Shown here: in pieces, positions 11,213-23,590 of the stretch
Numbering within the stretch: the first letter of the stretch is position 1
Layout: each line of letters begins with the position of its first letter
Assembly: GCA_022432975.1 (NCBI GenBank)
Contig: CM039503.1
Coordinates: 52,003,966 to 52,067,965 of the forward strand
DNA: 64,000 nucleotides
Reading direction: 5' to 3'
Source: Begonia masoniana
Taxonomy: Eukaryota; Streptophyta; Magnoliopsida; Cucurbitales; Begoniaceae
Notes under the pieces: generated by a model
The model's input: only the letters and a program-made list of their open reading frames with translations
Databases searched by the model: none
What the model was told of the DNA's origin: nothing
Program-made: the position numbers and the translations under genes

Positions 11213-13881
11213 TGTGACAGCCCAAATCCGAACCCGATCGGGGTCCGGGATCGGGCCGTCACTCCGGGACAGTTAACAGAAAACGGGGACTATTTTTTTT
11301 TTGTAAAACTTTATACTTTTAAAACCTTCTCTGGAAGTGAAACTGGAAAACACATTTAAGCTGGATGTAAATAAACAAAGAGAACAATTGATGTGAATAA
11401 GACGAAAACAGTGGATGTATATAAGACAAAAGTGAACAGTACCGGTAGATGTATTTTAAACAAAGAGAACGATGGATGTAGAGTTTAAAGACAAAATTGA
11501 CAACTTTTATCATGAAGACATACGAACAGAGAGAGTAAAAACGGGATTCAATAACGGATAACAGAAGAGAAACGAAAATGCAGGAAGACAGGGACATTAA
11601 AGAGAACTTAAACTGGGAAGAAGCATACTGTGGAAGGCTACGGTGTATAACAGAACTATGCACAATTCGGAAATGAATAACAGAAGAGAAGAAATGGCGA
11701 ACGGTGTATAACAGAACTATGCACAATTCGGAAATGAATAACAGAAGAGAAGAAATGGCGAAGAAAATAATTAAACAAATGGACAGGAAGTAAACCAGAA
11801 ATCATAAGCATAAAAGCAGGAAGCTGTTGGGCGAAAGGCTTATGACGTCATCGGAAGAAAAGATGACGTCAACCGGAAGACAAAATTATAAACTGGGCGG
11901 AAGACTTATGCTGACGTCAACCGGAAGAATGGATGACGTCAACCGGAAGATAAAAATTATAAACTGGGCGGAAGACTTATGCTGACGTCAACCGGAAGAA
12001 TGGATGACGTCAACCGGAAGATAAAAACAGTAAACATAACCGGCAGAAGGTGATGACGTCAGCCGGAAGATGGATGACGTCAACCGGTAGACAAACACTT
12101 AAAACAGCAGTGAACGTGATCGGAAGATGCAGTTTTTGAGATAAAACTTGGCAAATTTTAACATAAAGACTTACAGGCAGGGAACATCAAAACAGGAGGC
12201 ATGAGGGCTTCAGACCCTCAAACCCGATTTCAAAACAAAGTTTTGAAATCATACTCTACAAATGACGGGAGTTCGAGCAGACAAACTGCATGGATAGCTC
12301 TAAAATTCGAGACTATCCATGCATGACCTGAAAAGGGAGAACTCTAGCAGTTCCAGAATGTTTTCAAAACATTTAAAATATATGGATACAATCTATCAAA
12401 TACGGAGGTTTTAAATACATCAGCAACAGAACCTATACATTACAAAAAGATCCCAGCAGAGTTTATAAACAAAACACAGGACTATAACAGAGTTTTAAAA
12501 CAAAACACCAGAATTCCAGAAGAGTTTACAGATATGATCTTTACTTTAAAGACTTAAACCTCAAGACAGTAAGCTATGTCTGACTACAACAACCACCCCG
12601 AGAGCTCAAACCACCAGCTACATCAGATCGTCATTTTGAGGAGCAAGGTCCTCAGTTTCGGGTTCAGTACCTACATCAGAGAGTTCACCTATGAGTCTAA
12701 AACTCAGTAAGAACATAATACAGATGCAGTGATGCAAAATGCTATGCATGCAGTTTTCAGAATACAGTGACAGAACAGAACTTTACATTTCAGTGGCAGA
12801 GGGATATAAGTGGGGCTTATAGGGGAACTGGCAAACAGATGGTGCACTATCAGGCACAGCAGATTTTCAGACTCCCAGGGAGGGATAAAACCAGAGGGTC
12901 CTTGCTAGGGACAATTTATTTTCAGATTCCCAGGGAGGGATAAAACCAGAGGGCCAGTCCCGTCCCGCACTTAACCAGTACATTACAGACAGTCAGATTT
13001 TATCTTGTTTAATTTCAAACAGTGTACAGAAAACAGTTTTGCATGAGCTTTCAGAGAAAATCGTGTATGCATGAACGGTGCCTGAACTTAAACTGGCAGA
13101 CAACAGAAATAACAGAACATACCATGAAGAAGAATACAGACAACTCAGAAACATAAACTATACCCTTTCTACCCAAAACAACCCGATAGAACTGAAATAC
13201 CTAGTACCTCCATGATGCAGGGCCTTAAGGGCCAACCTACGGTTATGAACTTACCTGTTTGCGGCAATGCAGTGTACTCGAACGTCCCTGGAGAGTTCGG
13301 ATCTGTAACATGAATGTACAGAATTTAAACGCTACAAATGCTAACTAATATCACGTAGGAAACGCAGCAAACACACTTAAAACACTTTAGAAAACACACC
13401 AACGTGTTTTCATCTAAAACAGTGAGTTTTCACCCAAAACTGAAACCCTAAACTTCGGTAAAAACTCACTTTAAACTTGTCCAAACTTGTTAGCATTAAA
13501 AGACGCTCACCTTTGCTGAAAAAAAACGGAGAAATGCTGGAGAAACAAAGTGTGGAAGTTTTGTTTCAATCGCCTGGAAGAGAGAAAACAGAAAGGGGAG
13601 GTAGAAGTGAGCTTCACGTAGGAGGAAGAGAAGACATATCTTCTTCAACAAGTTGCCACTTGGCACTCATCCATTGGTTTGCTTCCACCTACCATAATCA
13701 CTTCCACATTTACCCTTCCATTAGCTTTTAACCTAATTGGCTTGTTTTGATTACACTTAGTTTGGTTTTCCCTCAAACATTCCATCATTTTAACCAAAAT
13801 ATTCATTGTATTAATATAATATTAATCCCGTTTAAACGATCCGGGAAAAACTATTACATGGCAAAAATGCTGGGTGTTACA
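11213..13881 (-). mobile_element. Solo gypsy LTR nested in the Athila-like 5' LTR
   Basis: TG...CA termini (plus strand TGTGACAGCCC...GGTGTTACA) and the target-site duplication ATAAT (11208-11212 and 13882-13886) define the LTR exactly. The minus strand starts TGTAACACCC, typical of gypsy LTRs. It belongs to the same family as the solo LTR at 19503-22395: both have palindromic CCCGATCGGGG near the end, GGCCCTTAAGGC, CAGGTAAGTT on the sense strand, and a region rich in TGACGTCA and CCGGAAGA words (about 11840-12110). No internal domain remains, so it arose by LTR-LTR recombination. Confidence 0.9.
11840..12115. repeat. Irregular TGACGTCAACCGGAAGA repeat cluster in the solo LTR
   Basis: The block GGATGACGTCAACCGGAAG recurs many times with variable spacing, including two nearly identical longer units of about 70-80 bp (each containing AAACTGGGCGGAAGACTTATG). 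On the opposite strand this reads CTTCCGGTTGACGTCATCC, close to the 23-bp unit amplified at 21053-22095. It looks like the unamplified precursor state of that array. Confidence 0.8.
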
Positions 13882-14735
13882 ATAATAATATTATCCAACT
13901 AACAGGTTATCACCTCCCGGTCTCAAACTCAAATCAGTTGAATACATTAAGTGCAGAAAATCATAAAACTACATAAAAGTCCTAGCTATCCCTAGTCTAT
14001 AATCAGTTCATGGTAAACTCATCAATGCCCAATTATTTCGCAACTTCCGTCTTTTGAAACAACCCTAAAAATCTTAATTTTGGTGATCAGGCAAAATTAA
14101 GTATGAAGAACAGACAAGAATACTCAACACGATATTGAAAAAAGGAAAATAAAAACTAAATTAGAAATATTAAACAATCGAGTTTCAGTTACATCATAAC
14201 CCTAGAAAATAAATTTAGTTCATGAATGAGAAAAAGAAAATAAAACTAAAATTAAAGAAGTTCATAGTTCAGAAGAAAAAGGGAAAGAAAAACTATGCTG
14301 AAAATAATTCCCGAAGCTCTCGCTTCGTTCCGGTTTCCGTCTCCTTTGCCTTCTCTTCGTTCTCTCGCCTCTCCTCTATTCTGAATGACTTTCAATTAGG
14401 TTAACATATCACCTATTTATCAATTAAATTGAAACCCAGCCCACAATCATCTTCGACGGCTAAGATTAAAATAAGCTTCAACGATCCAGATTCAAACACC
14501 TCCATCAATTAAAATAACCGATTGATCAACGGTTGAGATTAAAACAATTAAAATATCCGATCGATCGACAATTGTTCGCTTTTCTTCTGGAATGATTTCA
14601 CCGAAACCTGTAATTCTCCAATTTTTCTACACACTCACCAAATACATCAGAATTTTTATATACTTTGAGTAAAACTCATCAATTCAAGTATTAAAGAGTA
14701 CAATAAAGTGTGTAAAATACACACTTATCAAAGTT

Positions 14736-15080
14736 CAAAACATATACTAAATTAAATATATTTTTTAAAAATAATAATCTTGCATGAAGAGATAGTAACA
14801 TGTTCTTTGTCTTTTTGAAAAATGTCTCAAAGTTCATATTTAACCAAAAATAAAAGACATCATTAGATTTTTTTTTTGAAGCTTTGATTAAAAGAATAGA
14901 CTAAATTTGACTGCAAATAAAATAAAAAATCTCCAAAAAAAAAAAAAAAGAAGCCAAAAAACTATAAGCTAACTGCTTAGTTTCTGTATTATCGTGTAAA
15001 AAACTACACAGCTAACTACCCTTTTTACCACCTCACATTCTTCCAATTCAATTCTATCATTCTTCAATAAATAAAGCAAA
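14736..15080. other. AT-rich spacer between the Athila-like element and the QUA3-like pseudogene
   Basis: AT-rich, with A runs (about 14936-14949). It probably contains the former 3' UTR of the pseudogene at its right end. No other feature was seen. Confidence 0.5.
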
Positions 15081-18000
15081 ACAAGATGAAGAAAATCCTC
15101 ACTGCAACTTCTCGTGAAGCTCTTCGTCGCAATGAGAATTTTCTCTCTTGCTTGTGATTGGGGTTCGTTTTCATGGATGTTAACAGTCCACCTCACGGCT
15201 CGAGCTACTCGAGAAACTCTGTCAATGACTTCGTGGGAGACTCTCACCACGACCGTTCCTTTGGGACGTAAAATTCGATCCATCTCCACCATAAGGTCGA
15301 CTAGGTTGCACCTACAAGCCATGAACGTTGCACATATGAACAAATTGAGAAAACAAAAATGAAAGTCAATCAGATAAATTTCTAAACTTTTTTGCATAGT
15401 TCAGTGGTTTTGTAAGTCTATCTAAGGATTTTAAAAGCAGTCAAAATTGGAGAAAACCGCAAGGAAATCAGGAATCCACAAACAATCTGGCAGTCGGAAT
15501 TACCTGCTCTTGTCGGAACCTGGAAAACTCATGAGAGATTTCAATGCCGGAAACATGGATAAAATCGTAAGTACGAGGATATATCGAGAAAGGTTCACAC
15601 CTGAGAACACCAAAGAGAGCAATAACAATCCATACACATGATATTAAATATTAATCATGATTCAGAATAAAACATCACTTCTTCATTTGTTCAATAAACA
15701 TCAATGTTATAAATTTGGCCGATAGAGATTACTACGGTGTTGGGTACCGTCAAACGTGCCGGCGTAACAGGCTCCAAAGCACTAACAATATGATAGGAAT
15801 GTTCAAGTGTTATTTGAACACATGCATAAGGCTATGAGGTAAAACATTTTTTTAAAAATACAAACCGATCATGGTAGACTCCAGTGAGGCCTCGGTCAAA
15901 AATGACAGCCAAACTCGATGATTTTCGATCTGGAATGACATTCGTAACCCAAACTTGGTCAGATTTAAGGGCTGCAGCAAAACCGCCGAAAAAGGCGTTC
16001 ATGTCCATGATATTCCGCACTGCTGGAGCTCCTAGCTTCAGACTTAACGATTGTTTATAATAGATAACACTCCTCTCCCACCGGCGAGTGTCTGCCTGAA
16101 AAACACAACCATTTTTCATCACGGCTGTCATTGCAGGAGCTTTTGTTGGTCTTGCTGGCCATTTCTGAATGTTCCCAACAGCATATTCTCCCTTGATAGA
16201 AGACATTCTACTGGCACATTTCTTTAATTTGAAATGCCTGCAAGAAATGAACATATTTTAACATTTGGGTCTTTAATGGATACAGAGCAGAAGCCTAAAA
16301 TTCTCATTAATCAGCTTAAACTTCTTATGATCTCTTAAACATTGCATAAATATATCAAAAACAAAAAACAGAAGTTATGGCTTGGGTCATCCGATAACTG
16401 AAGGCCGAATTCATTTTGGTTAGGAAGGCATAAATCTCCAGAAGGCTTTTTCCATACAACAGTATTGCCATCCACAGCAATCAGCTCATAGCATAATGCT
16501 CTAGCAACACCTTGGAGATCTGCCCATTCCTTGTCTTGGATAGGCCATTGTACCCGCGGACCAGATATGACTAAAAATCCACTTGGGCGACTTAGCCGGT
16601 CTACTTCCATGAAATACGTAGCATCTGCATGATAAATTACCAGCAATTCGAAAAATATAAAAATTATGAATCGAGAATAATTTAATAATTAATATATTTC
16701 TTAACATTCTCTATCATATGTAAGCAAATTTCTTTTTATTATTGGTCCTTCAATATTGTTTTTTTAAATTAGGTTAATTTTTTTTACAATGCCGAGATTC
16801 ATACTCGAAACTTTTGGATTTGATACCATGATAAATACTAACAATCCTAAAAATTTAAACAGTTGAAAATAATTTAAACTTCTATATATTTCTTAACACA
16901 ACAGAGATAAATTTGCCTCGGAGTAAGAGCAAGAACACAGAAGAAAAATGTAGTAAAACATATTTCGTCAAATAACAAGAAAGAACTTACTGTAGGCTGT
17001 AAAGGGAATTAAGCATAGAGAACAATGAACCAGATCAAATGAAAATGCTGGGAATGGGAGTCTGCGAGTTTTAAGCACGGCAACAAAGGCAGGAAGCCCT
17101 CTTTCAAGAGAAAATTGTATTTGTGCTTTGTGTGAATCTCTTGGAGCAAATGACATGGTTAGAATGTCTTGAGACAGCATGTATCCCCCAAAACTAGCAA
17201 CCTTAAACAACATAATCATTAATGATACAACTTTTACAAAGATTTCAGTAAAAAACGAGAACGAGATCACATAACGTACCCCACAGCCCATGTCAAGAGC
17301 AGTCCTAAGACTGCCGCCTGTTATGGGGATGTGTATTGTCCAAGTTTTTTGATGTATTGAATCGCACCATCTGGGAACAATGTACCACCACAAGGAAAAA
17401 TAAAATACTCACCCTCTCTTTTCATCCATCCTTGAAGACCTTTCCTGTCTGCAATTTTGTCGTGAGGCATGTTATTGTGCCATATCTGTTCAGAGAGCAC
17501 CCATGAAAATCAAGTCCGGACAGCTAACTAAATATGACAAATTCTTATCATAGTTAGCCCAATACTTTGTATAGAAATCAAACTAACCAAATACGAGGTA
17601 TGGCTTCTTATATTTCTACATTTAGGATCCAAAAAGTATTATTGATGCTAGTAGGAATTGAACCACTACGGCGAGGAAAAGTTTAATTCAGAGGAAGAAA
17701 ACGAAGCAAAAATTGAAACAAAAAAAAAAAAAGAAATAGTGGATAATCGATTCATTTCATATCAGAAATAATCTCAAGAGAGACCTTGGGTATAGAACAT
17801 GGTAATTGATACCCGAGTATCATAAGAGGGGCCACAACCAATCCAGGTATTTGGGGTTACGAAGTAATGTTTTCTCTGCTCGTGCTTCTCGACAGCTATT
17901 TGGGAGACAAAATAAAGCGTTGATGATGATGTCGATTACTCTCTGCTCTTAAATTCAATACATTTCCACTTTAGTGTCGAATAGAGTTTTCGAGTGAAAT

Positions 18001-19502
18001 ATTTTTATATTATCTAGATTAGCTAAGCTACGATCTTCAAATCAATCCCCATTTAATAGTACTACACGGAACAACTAGTCACAAACTTGTATCCTATGAA
18101 TTGGAAAAACCACATCAACTACTTAACAATCTCTCTCAATCTTATCATTATCTATAATTATAAGCCTAAATTAGTACAAAAACTAACCAATGGACATAAC
18201 TTGTGCAAGCTCTCTGGCCATTCGACCGGAATTTTGTAACCTTCTGGCGGTGAAATTAAGCAGAGCGGCGTATCCTCAGGCAATGGGCAATGCCGCTCTC
18301 GATAATAATTCATTTCCCGGCTCAACTGGCTGTTACGCCTCGGACCCTCACACGGTATGTTATCGACTTCATCTGCTGGGCAAGCCTGGATGTTCTGCTA
18401 CTGTCCGGCCTCCACAAGTGAGATGAGACGGTGGCGTTGTTGAGGATCAGTGTTAGAGATAAGCAGAGCATGGCGACCAGAGGTGGCAAGAGAATCGCCG
18501 AGCCGCGTGAATACCATAAGGAAGAAAAAGAAGACTAGTCCGAAGAATAATGCCGACACAATATCCAGAAACCGCCATTGCCTCAAGTTTCGCTTGGAAA
18601 CTTGTCACGCCCTGAATGTAACTGAACTATGGAAGACCGACCCGAAAATCAAATTAACCGTCCCATTCTAAATCTTATTCACTTAAAACGAACACGCATA
18701 AGAAACTTGATAAATTAATATAAAGTTAGAGTCTAAAATATAAATTAAACAGGTCCGACATGAGACACTAGATAATGTGATGATATACGTTCAAGCAAGA
18801 TAACAAAATACCCTACGGCTTACAATTTTTTAAAAGTTTCTAAACTTAAAAATTTAAAATGAAACTTATAAAAAATTCTTGTTCCCTCACTGATAACTAG
18901 AACTCCTCTTGATTTGATCCTGAAAAAAATAGTAGTCGTTTGGGGTGAGTCGATTAAACTCAATAAGGTAGAGTTTATTTCTAGCAGTCATAAAATATTA
19001 TACATAAATTTAATAAAAATATAATTATGCAATTTAAATAAATATTTAGTAAAAATAGAGCCTCTCATGAACTCTGAGCACACTGGGCCATAGGCCAAAA
19101 CATCGACATTAGGCGATCGCACGACATAGTTACCATGATCAGGTTTATAGTTTCGCGCACTAAGACACGGCTCTTCAGCTGTTCTATTACTTTTAGTTAA
19201 AACCACACAATTTTTATTAATGATAAAATATGCAGTTGATAAATGTGTGAAAGAACAATAGTACAACATTAAATGAACATTTTATGCTAAATAAATGAAT
19301 TAAAAATAATACTTAACTGAAAATAAAATAAACTCCTACCTCGATTGCACTTACGACAGGTCAATAAATTCAAAAGTCCAAGTTAACGAGTCCACACTTT
19401 AATTCAATAAATTGGTACCTAGGAAAAAAAATCTCTCCCCATAAATTTCTCTGTTTTTCGTTCGTTGGATGCACCACTCATGAAGAAGAGAAAGACTACA
19501 AC

Positions 19503-22395
19503 TGTGACACCCGGCATTTTTGGCAGGAAAATTATCCCTCGAATTATCCGATGGAAAATATAATGTATGTTTTGGTGAAACTTGTTGGGATGTTTAGTGG
19601 AAAACTAAACCAAAGTGTAGCCAAAACATTCATTTAGTTAGAAAACTAATAGAGGGGTTGTTTAGGTAGGAATTAAGGTAGGTGGGAGGAAGCCAATGAA
19701 TGGCTGCCATGTGTTCAATTTGTTGAACAAGATATACTCTTCCTCCTACGTGAAATCCTCTTCACTTCTCTTCTCTGTTCTCTCCATTCTCTTCTCTGCA
19801 CTCTCCCTCTTCCAGAAGACAAACGACCAGCGAAGCTCCTCTGATCTCCTCAGTTTCTCTGCCTAAGATCCGTGGATCGCCAAGGACTTACGTGCGAAGC
19901 TTTCAACTCTACAGCAACAGGTAAGTTCATACCCGTAGGTTGGCCCTTAAGGCCCTACATCACGGAGGTACTAGGTTTTCATTTTTGTCGGTTTGTTTTG
20001 GGTAGATAAGTTATCTGTATTTCTCTTCACGTCCTGCTGTGTTATTTCTGTTGTCTGTTGTATTAAGTTTAAGCACTGTAAAAGTTCATGCATACACGTT
20101 TTTACCCGAAAGCCATGAAAATGTTTTCTGTACACGTTTTGAAGTTAAGAATGATAAAACCTGTAATGTAACGTTTGGTTAAGTGTGGGACAGGGACTGG
20201 TGTTCTGCTCTGAATTACTAGTGCCTGATAGTGCACTTCTATTACGCATGTTTCCCTATAAGCCCCACTTCTTGACAGATGAAAAGTAATGTTCTATAAT
20301 GTCACTGTATTCCGAAATGTTCATGCACAACATATGCATCACTGTATTTTTCTATGTTCTTACTGAGCTTTAGGCTCATAGTTGAACTCTCTGATGTAGG
20401 TACGGATCCCATGGATGAGGACTTTGTGCCTCAGTCCGACGAATAGGTGGCTGGTGGCTCGAGCTCATGGGGGTTGGTTGTTGCGGTCAGACAAGAGTTA
20501 ACCCTGTGAGAATGTATTTTCTGAAGTTATGTCAAGTTCTGTATCGTCTTTTGAAGTTTTAAAACATTTGAAGTGTAGGTTCAGTCCTGTAGGTTCAGTT
20601 CTGTATTGATGTCTAAAACCTCTGTATTTGACAGTTGTATATATATATTTCGATATGTTTTGAAAACATTCTAGAACTGCTTGAGTTCTCCCTTTTTAGG
20701 TTATGCAAGGATGGTCTCGAATTTGAGAGCTATCCATGCAGTTTGTTTTTCTTGAATCTGTCATTTGTAAAACATGTTTTACAACCTTGTTTCGAATCGG
20801 GTTTTAAAGATCTGAAACTTTCATGCATTCTGTTTTATACTCCCTGTTTATACGTCTTCCTGTTAAAAGTTGTCAATTCTGTCTGTAGTTCACATCCACC
20901 GGTGAACAGTTAATTTCTGTCTGTAGTTCACATCCACCGGTGAACAGTTCATTTCTGTCTGTAGTTCACTTCCACCGGTGAACAGTAAATTTCTGGCTGC
21001 ATCCACCGCTGCCTTTAAAATTACATCTTCCGTCTGACGTCATCCACATCTCATCCACATCTTCCGCTTGACGTCATCCACATCTTCCGCTTGACGTCAT
21101 CCACATCTTCCGCTTGACGTCATCCACATCTTCCGCTTGACGTCATCCACATCTTCCGCTTGACGTCATCCACATCTTCCGCTTGACGTCATCCACATCT
21201 TCCGCTTGACGTCATCCACATCTTCCGCTTGACGTCATCCACATCTTCCGCTTGACGTCATCCACATCTTCCGCTTGACGTCATCCACATCTTCCGCTTG
21301 ACGTCATCCACATCTTCCGCTTGACGTCATCCACATCTTCCGCTTGACGTCATCCACATCTTCCGCTTGACGTCATCCACATCTTCCGCTTGACGTCATC
21401 CACATCTTCCGCTTGACGTCATCCACATCTTCCGCTTGACGTCATCCACATCTTCCGCTTGACGTCATCCACATCTTCCGCTTGACGTCATCCACATCTT
21501 CCGCTTGACGTCATCCACATCTTCCGCTTGACGTCATCCACATCTTCCGCTTGACGTCATCCACATCTTCCGCTTGACGTCATCCACATCTTCCGCTTGA
21601 CGTCATCCACATCTTCCGCTTGACGTCATCCACATCTTCCGCTTGACGTCATCCACATCTTCCGCTTGACGTCATCCACATCTTCCGCTTGACGTCATCC
21701 ACATCTTCCGCTTGACGTCATCCACATCTTCCGCTTGACGTCATCCACATCTTCCGCTTGACGTCATCCACATCTTCCGCTTGACGTCATCCACATCTTC
21801 CGCTTGACGTCATCCACATCTTCCGCTTGACGTCATCCACATCTTCCGCTTGACGTCATCCACATCTTCCGCTTGACGTCATCCACATCTTCCGCTTGAC
21901 GTCATCCACATCTTCCGCTTGACGTCATCCACATCTTCCGCTTGACGTCATCCACATCTTCCGCTTGACGTCATCCACATCTTCCGCTTGACGTCATCCA
22001 CATCTTCCGCTTGACGTCATCCACATCTTCCGCTTGACGTCATCCACATCTCGCTTGACGTCATCCACATCTTCCGCTTGACGTCATCCACATCTTCCTC
22101 CTGATGTCATCTGCCCATATCCTCCGCCTGACGTCATTCATCCCACATCTTCCTCCCCGGTTTATCTGCATTTTCCGCCTTGCTTCATCTGCCCAGTTTA
22201 GTAACATCTTCTGCCTTACTTCCTCCGCCCTACATCACCCGATCCTGTCATTCACTGTAGCCCCCCTCCCAGTATGTCTTCCAGATTATTATTTTTTGTA
22301 AAGCTTTAGAGTTCAAAAAAAATATACGTCATGTTCTCTGTTAAATGTCCCGGAGTAACGGCTCCTCGGCCCCGATCGGGTAGGTGGTCGTCACA
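19503..22395 (+). mobile_element. Solo gypsy LTR with a 23-bp tandem array
   Basis: TGTGACACCCGGC...GTGGTCGTCACA termini with the target-site duplication ACAAC (19498-19502 and 22396-22400). The empty site is visible in the sister LTR near 30838. Same family as 11213-13881 but opposite orientation. It contains CAGGTAAGTT (19918-19927), TTGGCCCTTAAGGCCCTACA, a TGAGCTTTAGGCTCA hairpin (about 20366-20385), GATGTAGGTACGG (about 20393), three repeats of about 38 bp with CACCGGTGAACAG (20876-20990), and then the array. Confidence 0.92.
21053..22095 (+). repeat. 23-bp tandem array, about 45 copies
   Basis: The unit is ATCCACATCTTCCGCTTGACG plus TC. Copies are essentially identical until the last ones, where one unit is shortened (CATCTCGCTTGACG near 22047) and later units diverge (CTTCCTCCTGATGTCATC). 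Each unit carries TTCCGCTTGACGTCATCC, containing the palindrome TGACGTCA, a core recognised by plant TGA/CREB-like bZIP factors. No reading frame of note. Confidence 0.95.
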
Positions 22396-22790
22396 ACAAC
22401 CCACATTCCTCTCTCCTTTAACGCCATCTGCAACTCCTTTCTTTTTCTAAATTATTTTCCACTCATTGACAGACCTCCTCACTACCATATTTCATCTCTC
22501 TCCCAACGAATGATTTGCAAGTATTTGGGGTTCAATTTGAGATTTTGCAAAGAAGAAAAAGATTGATCCCAGTAAGTCAAGCTTCCTTTTAATCTTGGTT
22601 TTGATATTTTGAGAAATCCTTGAGAGTTTTATGAAATTCTTCCCTAAAAATTGAAGAATTTTTGTAACTTCAATGGAGAAATGAAATAATTGAAAGAAGG
22701 AGAGATATAGGTGAAATCAATGTTATGTGGGGAAGCTTTGACAGAAGATGAGAGAGAGGTAGACGGAGTGACAGAGAGGGAGGTGAGCAT

Positions 22791-23316
22791 TTAATGAGGA
22801 AAGAAAATTTTTCCTGCATGTTTACTCCTTTGACATGTTGCTCCCCACTTCAGATAGTGAGTCTCACATTCTCCCCCACTTAATGAAATTTCGTCCTCAA
22901 AATTTGGATCAACTGTGAACACATAGGTAAACAAATGAGGATACTTTATTCTCATATCCGATTCGAGTTCCCAAGTAGCTTCTCTTTCACTATGATCTTT
23001 CCACTGCACCCTCATCAAGGGTACTTCACGGCGACGTAGAACCTTTATATCTCGGCTTAAAATTTTATCAAGTTCCTCCTCGTAAGAGACATTTTTCTGG
23101 ATAGGTACTATGGTCCAGGATATGACATGTGACGGGTCAAAGATGTATTTCCTCAACATAGAAACATGGAAGACATTATGAACATAATTCAACTATGGTG
23201 GTAAGTCTAAACGGTAAGCCACTGGACCAACTCGTTCTATAATTTGAAATGACCAAATATATCAGAGAGCCAATTTTCCTTAACACCAAAACGACTTACA
23301 CCACGACTAGGTCTTA
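22791..23316 (-). pseudogene. C-terminal pol fragment with chromodomain-like segment
   Basis: The frame 23192-22791 begins VFHVSMLRKYI, the conserved end of gypsy integrase. It continues through LRRREVPLMRVQWKDHSE and EATWELESDMRIKYPHLF, which resembles the chromodomain tail of Tekay-type chromoviruses thought to guide integration to chromatin. Upstream the frame is broken, and a solo LTR separates it from integrase at 25617. Confidence 0.75.
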
Positions 23317-23557
23317 TGTAGCACCCGAGAATTGTTCCTCAATTTAATTAATCTACAGAATTGAAGAGAAAATAATAAAAAGGTAAAGTAATTAAAAGTG
23401 AATAAATTGGTTGAACTAAAATGTTTATTAAATTAGGTTCGTGAAATTAAGCCGGGAGTTATCATTTAGGAACAGAATTTAATGAAGTTTCGAAAAGGCC
23501 AAAAACACGGGAGGGCAAACGGTAAATGATGATATATTAAAGATAGAAATTATTATT

Positions 23558-23590
<33 letters not shown>

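Larger units (their letters stand above)
5217..14730 (-). mobile_element. Athila/Tat-like Ty3/gypsy element, gag-protease only, with nested solo LTR
   Basis: Bounded by the 5-bp target-site duplication AAGTT (5212-5216 and 14731-14735). It runs on the minus strand: 5' LTR (10813-14730, interrupted), primer-binding site (about 10795-10812), gag, protease, a non-coding tail, polypurine tract (minus strand AAGTTTGGGGGTG) and 3' LTR (5217-6463). No reverse transcriptase, RNase H or integrase is seen between protease and 3' LTR, so the element is non-autonomous. The LTRs differ at roughly 20 positions in about 1.25 kb by eye, which points to a fairly recent insertion. Confidence 0.88.
10813..14730 (-). 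repeat. 5' LTR of the Athila-like element, interrupted by a solo LTR
   Basis: Segments 10813-11212 and 13887-14730 together match the 3' LTR (5217-6463) with about 1244 bp. The break falls in GAGCTATAAT/ATAATATTATCC and contains the 2669-bp solo LTR plus a duplicated ATAAT. The right end TTATCA abuts the outer AAGTT duplication. Confidence 0.9.
18603..22868 (-). repeat. 3' LTR of the Tekay-like element, interrupted by a solo LTR
   Basis: Starts TGTCACGCCC and ends AGTGAGTCTCACA on the plus strand. Matches the 5' LTR at 29963-31314 apart from scattered changes and the nested 2.9-kb solo LTR at 19503-22395. The interruption site, AAAGACT/ACAAC/CCACATTCC, is uninterrupted in the sister LTR near 30835-30850. 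Confidence 0.9.

Noticed and set aside
21053..22095. CRISPR-like array
   Set aside because: Units are contiguous with no unique spacers, inside a plant LTR; this is a tandem repeat.
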